8,409 nt of DNA from Verrucomicrobiota bacterium (lineage in GTDB: Bacteria > Verrucomicrobiota > Verrucomicrobiia > Opitutales > Opitutaceae): positions 1 through 8,409 of the forward strand of contig JAEXPG010000459.1 of the NCBI GenBank assembly GCA_023447015.1. The letters are read 5' to 3'. Below the pieces are notes generated by a model, which had not been told where the DNA came from, did not search any database, and saw only the letters and a program-made list of their open reading frames with translations. Of this stretch, positions 6,001 to 8,409 are shown piece by piece (position 1 is the stretch's first letter; the number at the start of each line of letters is the position of its first letter). Made by a program: the position numbers and the translations under genes.

Positions 6001-7285
6001 CGCCGAACTTCCGGCACACACGGTCGTGGCCGGGCGCACGGGCGCACGGCGGCTGGTCGAGGGTTGTTGTGCGCCGATCCACGCGGCGGACAGCGCGGTC
6101 GTGGGCACCGTGCTCGTGTTCCGCGACGTCACCGAGCGCGAGCGCCTCGAGCAGGAGCTGGTCCGCGCCTCGAAGCTCGAGTCGGTGGGCCTGCTCGCCG
6201 GCGGCATCGCCCATGACTTCAACAACATCCTGACCGCGGTGATGGGCAACCTCGCCCTCGGTCTCCTTGATGTGGAGGCGGAGAGCGACCTCGGGCGGGC
6301 GCTGCGGGATGCGGAGCGTGCGGCGTTGCGCGCCCGCGACCTCACGCAGCAGCTGCTCACGTTCGCGCGCGGCGGGGAGCCGATCCGGACGGCGGTGCGA
6401 CTGCCGGAGATCGTGGCGGAGATGACCCGTTTCGCCCTGCACGGCGCGAAGGTGAAGGCGGAGTTCGACCTCGCGCCGGACCTGTGGCCCGCGGATGTCG
6501 ACAAGGCCCAGATCAGCCGCGTGGTGCAGAATCTGGTGATCAACGCGGTGCAGGCGATGCACGGGGGCGGGGTGGTCCGGCTCGTCGCGCGCAACGTGCG
6601 TGTGGCCGCGCTCGAGTTGCCGCCGCTCGCGCCGGGGGCGTATGTGCACATCGCGGTCGCCGACACCGGGGTGGGCATCAAGCCGGAGCACCTCGACCGC
6701 GTCTTCGAACCGTATTTCACCACGAAGCAGACGGGCAGCGGCCTCGGGCTGGCGACGGTCTATTCGATCGTGCGCAAGCACAAGGGGCACATCCGCGTCG
6801 AGTCGGCGCTCGGTTCCGGCACGACCTTCCACGTCTATCTGCCCGCCGCCGAGCACGCGGTGCCCGCGGCCGAGGCGGCCGTGCCGGCCGTCGCCGGCGC
6901 GGTGCGTGGGCGGGTGCTGTTCATGGACGACGAGGCGCCGATCCGGCAGCTGGCGACGACACTGCTGCGCCGGCTCGGCTGCGAGGTCGAGGTGACCGCG
7001 GACGGGCAGGCGGCGGTGGATCGTTTCCTGACGGAGCGTGAGGCCGGCCGGCCGTTCGACGTCGTGGTGATGGACCTCACGGTGCCGGGCGGCAGGGGCG
7101 GGCTGGAGGCGCTGGAGCGGATGCGCGCGCTCGACCCGCGGGTGACGGCGATCGTCTCGAGCGGCTACTCGAGCGATCCGGTGCTCGCGAACTACCGCGA
7201 CTACGGTTTCCGCGGCCGCGTGGCCAAGCCGTACGCGCTGGCCGAATTCGGCCGCGTGCTGCGGGAAGTGCTCGGCGCGCGGTGA
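3080..7285 (+). CDS. Hybrid histidine kinase with five tandem PAS-like repeats, two further PAS domains, HisKA, HATPase and receiver
   Basis: The protein has about 1401 residues. Residues 1-40 are signal-like and 41-62 form one membrane segment (GWVWMLGGAVAVGAGVAGW), followed by RRRRR, so the remainder is probably cytoplasmic. Five homologous PAS-like modules (PAS_3 type) span residues 73-740. PAS 6 (about 741-900) carries the DFSAV...LHELRTSGV insertion common in such kinases, and PAS 7 (about 901-1020) is conventional. The kinase core shows the H-box GGIAHDFNN with His1045, N-box NLVINAV (1151-1157), G1 DTGVGI (1195-1200), F-box FEPYFTTK (1209-1216) and G2 GSGLGL (1219-1224). The receiver has Asp1283/1284, phospho-acceptor Asp1332 (MDLTVPGG), Ser1360/1361 and Lys1383, so all catalytic residues are present. 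It should autophosphorylate on His1045 and pass phosphate to Asp1332. A further partner (Hpt or regulator) must be encoded elsewhere; none is adjacent. The signal sensed is unknown. The start is ATG 3080; the frame is open to a TTG at 2942, but that stretch is the structured leader. Confidence 0.93.
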   Translation: MTPRTDNLWRRAMAAGVLAPLPGLGAESVGAVQLHPPTPGWVWMLGGAVAVGAGVAGWRFLRRRRRESETDRHWRKLLAMTDCMVWEAEVRREGGAMHWVFTLLQPSQLYRRLLGERVPSPQHGLWLNLRLPEQGEMDRRSEAAMLSGQRGYEQAFRLCAEGRTYWLHETAAIEPAGPDRWRVVAVVTDVTAAHLAEEARRASEQRLERLAAEMHAMLWQARVVRRADGELHWEVFFPGSELYRRLFREEPGGQPMLHWAKIGVPEVAAMDANGRESILAGRPGYEQEFHVPRADGDIWLREQVTIRPVGPDEWALNGVIVDVSMKRRAEEKRRADEAELQQLLSAANCLLWRGVVRRLLDGSLYWDTVTSRSVLYQQIFGDPPAGTPCRLEWSRVKVPENREMDERSWAAVLGGKPGYTQEFRVLLPRRVLWLHEQVTITPTGPDSWSLAGVVVDISARREAEEAQRGHQAQLARILDAVDCMLWQARVIDRGGGALHWILFIPPSRLFRAVFGADPGVEPYFRWEQVVDAATDLQLHHRATRAILAGERGYTQEFRALGGGRTCWLHEQVAIEPVKPGEWNLVGVITDVTPRHEAEAAKREHQRQLDKIFDVVDCLLWRAEVEERSDGEQVWLVYVPSSSLYHKLFGPADPDPRTALNWDQANVPEYSEMQRRSAEAIRSGASGYEQEFRAYVGGRMYWLFERASINRTAYDRVELVGVVVDVTATRLAEQEVRQSELRYRTLFQHTPVAMIETDFSAVGRWLHELRTSGVVDLDAHLAAHPPLVRDGAALVRVVDCNDMALRVLGAESREMLRTERRLLTSPEVADAIRGVFGAVARGHNTFEAEIGILDYAGRRRQMLLRWWIGHSAEGMDLQRSVVVLVDLTDLKRAEAELAAEKERLAVTLRAMAEGVVTTDIDGRVQFLNPAAAALTQWDAEAAVGRPVDEVCPLRAAEGEEPVAVPVDRVLRGDTVAELPAHTVVAGRTGARRLVEGCCAPIHAADSAVVGTVLVFRDVTERERLEQELVRASKLESVGLLAGGIAHDFNNILTAVMGNLALGLLDVEAESDLGRALRDAERAALRARDLTQQLLTFARGGEPIRTAVRLPEIVAEMTRFALHGAKVKAEFDLAPDLWPADVDKAQISRVVQNLVINAVQAMHGGGVVRLVARNVRVAALELPPLAPGAYVHIAVADTGVGIKPEHLDRVFEPYFTTKQTGSGLGLATVYSIVRKHKGHIRVESALGSGTTFHVYLPAAEHAVPAAEAAVPAVAGAVRGRVLFMDDEAPIRQLATTLLRRLGCEVEVTADGQAAVDRFLTEREAGRPFDVVVMDLTVPGGRGGLEALERMRALDPRVTAIVSSGYSSDPVLANYRDYGFRGRVAKPYALAEFGRVLREVLGAR
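3296..5299 (+). repeat. Five tandem PAS-like repeat modules inside the kinase (about 400 bp each)
   Basis: The modules cover residues 73-205, 206-339, 340-473, 474-607 and 608-740. Each opens with a helix ending in (M/L)(L/V)W (Trp86, 219, 352, 486 and 620), has a middle LY/LF...LF segment, then GY(E/T)Q(E/A)F (Gly151, 284, 418, 552 and 686), then a Trp-containing WL(H/R/F)E strand. It closes with V(V/I)xDV(T/S) or DIS and an Ala/Glu-rich linker helix. Landmark spacing is 133-134 residues throughout. The copies differ widely in DNA and protein sequence, so the duplications are old. PAS_3 membership is judged from the GYxxEFR...W...GxxxDVT pattern, from memory. Confidence 0.88.
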
Positions 7286-7489
7286 GCGGGTGGGGAGGGA
7301 TCTGGTCGGTGGCTGTAGCGGGCGGCGCTATCAAGTCTCGTGCAATTGACCGTGTGGCGGACGGCGTCTGGACCGGAATGGTCGGGGGCTGCCGCGATAC
7401 GAGTCCTCGAGTGGAATGGAAGCAACCGGTTCCACCAGCTCTCCCTTCAAGGGAAGATTCAGCTCAAGCGAGCGTCCCTCGGGCGAACC
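7286..7489. other. Intergenic region between convergent genes, no clear terminator
   Basis: These 204 bases separate the kinase stop from the stop of the minus-strand secreted-protein gene. Two small inverted repeats occur: TAGCG-GGCGG-CGCTA at 7316-7330, and TCCCT-TCA-AGGGA at about 7442-7454. Neither has a following T-run, so neither is called a terminator. I see no RNA gene or plausible short coding frame. Short plus-strand frames crossing the region run antisense into the next gene and are not credible. Confidence 0.4.
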
Positions 7490-8095
7490 TCAATCAGACC
7501 GCGATCCCGGATTCTCGGTCGTTGCGGGGAAACGGCGCCCGAATCGTGCGAGCAGCGTATCGAAATCAGCAAGGGCATCGTACCCGACGCCGGAACGGTC
7601 GGCGATACTCTGAACGGGGAGAAGCGCGAGTGTGTCTTCCTTGGTCAGCGAATAGGGCCAGAGCAGATCTGTCCCGTGCCCATCGCGGTGGGGCGAACCC
7701 CAGAAGCTTTGGACCTCCGGCAGGTTGCGCTCGGGGGCGGAAACGGTGTGCTGGAAGCCTGCGCCGATATTGAAGAACACGCGGTAGAACGCGTACAGCT
7801 TTCCCCATGCCTCGATCTGCTGCAGCGGGTTCGGACGGGTGGATTCCAGATAACGTTCGCAGCCTTCACGGACGCTCCCGGTGTCGAATTTGCTGAGCTT
7901 CAGATAGAGGTGGGTGATTCCTTTCCTGAGTTCCTCTTCATCCGGCTCCAAGAACTCCCAGCTCGGACAACGCTCAAGGTAGACGCAAACCTCCGTGGAG
8001 TGCCGGCTCCGCTCGTGCCGGGCTTCACTCGTTTTCTCCGCCCGCACGGAACCGGCGACGAGTAGCAGACTCACAAGCAGTGCAATTCTGAGCAT
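7490..8095 (-). CDS. Secreted protein of unknown function
   Basis: The protein has 201 residues. I do not recognise the family. Residues 1-19 are a clear Sec signal peptide (MLRIALLVSLLLVAGSVRA, likely cut before Glu20). The mature part has three cysteines (Cys37, Cys43, Cys79), able to form a disulphide outside the cytoplasm. Helical charged segments (EPDEEELRKGITHLYLKL) follow, then an aromatic stretch (AWGKLYAFYRVFFNIG). The motif FWGSPHRDGHGTDLLWPYSL (131-150) looks conserved, and YDALADFDTLLARFGRRFP ends the ordered region. ATG 8095 is supported by GAGAG five bases upstream (complement of 8101-8105) and by the signal peptide. GC content is near 55% in sampled lines, against nearly 70% in the kinase, suggesting later acquisition or relaxed codon choice. 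It lies 53 bp downstream of another minus-strand gene and may be co-transcribed with it. Confidence 0.8.
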   Translation of the reverse strand: MLRIALLVSLLLVAGSVRAEKTSEARHERSRHSTEVCVYLERCPSWEFLEPDEEELRKGITHLYLKLSKFDTGSVREGCERYLESTRPNPLQQIEAWGKLYAFYRVFFNIGAGFQHTVSAPERNLPEVQSFWGSPHRDGHGTDLLWPYSLTKEDTLALLPVQSIADRSGVGYDALADFDTLLARFGRRFPATTENPGSRSD

Positions 8096-8120
8096 CGTGG
8101 CTCTCGATGTCCGGGAAATT

Positions 8121-8135
8121 GCCGGCGCCGCCGGC
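8121..8135. other. Small GC hairpin between the two minus-strand genes
   Basis: GCCGGC-GCC-GCCGGC forms a 6-bp stem with a three-base loop, 13 bases past the stop of the upstream minus-strand gene. On the minus strand it is followed by AATTTCC, which is not a proper T-run. It may weaken read-through or have no function. If it does terminate, the secreted-protein gene would need its own promoter in the short gap. Confidence 0.25.
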
Positions 8136-8148
8136 TCGGTCCTCGCAC

Positions 8149-8409
8149 CTACTCGCGCGGGGTGTTCTTCTGGATGAGGTCGCCGAGCTCCTTCGGCTCG
8201 ACCTCGCGCAGGTCCTTGCCGCGGTGCTTCAGGTCCTCGAAGGTCTTCACGACGGTCTCCGTCATGCGTTCGTGCGTCTCCTGCGAGCCGCCGACGAGTG
8301 TGAACTGCTCGCCCTTGGTGATGCGCTTGTGGCCGTCCTGGTTGTCGAGACCGACGCCGAGCAGGTGGGCGCCGTCGGGTTTTGGCTTCTTCACGCGGGC
8401 AAGCTGCCG
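8149..8409 (-). CDS. Conserved-looking small protein of unknown function, C-terminal part (start outside window)
   Basis: The frame runs from the window edge to TAG at 8149-8151 and encodes at least 86 residues. A GTG at 8394 could serve as a start, but the frame continues upstream without a stop (RQLAR before it), and no ribosome-binding site can be checked, so I treat the gene as truncated by the window. The visible part is hydrophilic: LLGVGLDNQDGHKRIT, then a strand-turn GEQFTLVGGSQETHERM, then a charged helix TETVVKTFEDLKHRGKDLREVEP. It has no signal peptide, membrane segment or cysteine, so it is likely cytoplasmic. I do not recognise the family and assign no function. It lies 53 bp upstream of the secreted-protein gene on the same strand. 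Confidence 0.75.
   Translation of the reverse strand, partial: RQLARVKKPKPDGAHLLGVGLDNQDGHKRITKGEQFTLVGGSQETHERMTETVVKTFEDLKHRGKDLREVEPKELGDLIQKNTPRE

Noticed and set aside
3298..6216. A 972-codon plus-strand frame overlapping the kinase
   Set aside because: It is an out-of-frame shadow, a low-complexity Arg/Gly/Ala translation with no recognisable motif.
3389..6856. A 1155-codon open frame on the minus strand opposite the kinase
   Set aside because: It mirrors the codon structure of a high-GC gene whose third codon positions avoid stops. Its translation is rich in Arg, His, Pro and Gly with no domain, while the plus strand has unmistakable kinase motifs.
7316..7330. Terminator for the kinase gene (TAGCG/CGCTA hairpin)
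   Set aside because: Only a 5-bp stem and no T-run on either strand.
7340..8065. A 241-codon plus-strand frame opposite the secreted-protein gene
   Set aside because: It starts in non-coding sequence without a ribosome-binding site. The minus strand has a signal peptide, a plausible ribosome-binding site and protein-like composition.

Overview
The window is high-GC bacterial DNA (roughly 65-70% by eye). It most resembles an environmental Verrucomicrobiota of the Opitutales type. This is an inference from gene style: a small RRM RNA-binding protein with a Gly-Arg tail, a very large PAS-rich hybrid histidine kinase of the HDFNN type, and an exported beta-helix protein ending in a choice-of-anchor-Q-like segment. 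No rRNA, tRNA, CRISPR array or insertion sequence is visible, so the placement is tentative.

Layout from left to right. Positions 1-1028 (+) hold the 3' end of an exported beta-helix / concanavalin-like protein. Positions 1079-2278 (+) encode a membrane-anchored alpha/beta hydrolase with a complete Ser-Asp-His set. A strong hairpin at 2312-2344 lies between this gene and the convergent RRM gene (2368-2760, -). It carries a run of Ts in the direction of the RRM transcript and can plausibly end transcription from both sides. A 319-bp divergent spacer (2761-3079) separates the RRM gene from the kinase. It contains an AT-richer stretch, a helically phased direct repeat (TCTAACG), a possible 14-codon leader ORF, an 18-bp imperfect palindrome flanked by 10-bp direct repeats, and a second hairpin just before the kinase ATG.

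Positions 3080-7285 (+) encode the centrepiece, a hybrid sensor kinase of about 1401 residues. It has an N-terminal membrane segment, five tandem copies of a PAS-like module of about 134 residues, two further PAS domains, a HisKA/HATPase core and a C-terminal receiver domain. The last part, on the minus strand, holds a secreted protein of unknown function (7490-8095) preceded by the 3' part of a second unknown gene (8149-8409). The two are 53 bp apart and may form an operon. The secreted-protein gene is visibly lower in GC than its neighbours.

No single pathway links all the genes. The first two (+) genes could work together at the cell envelope or on extracellular polymers. The kinase is probably self-contained, since no separate response regulator is adjacent. 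The most unusual features are the five-copy PAS array with its regularly spaced motifs and the structured leader in front of it.
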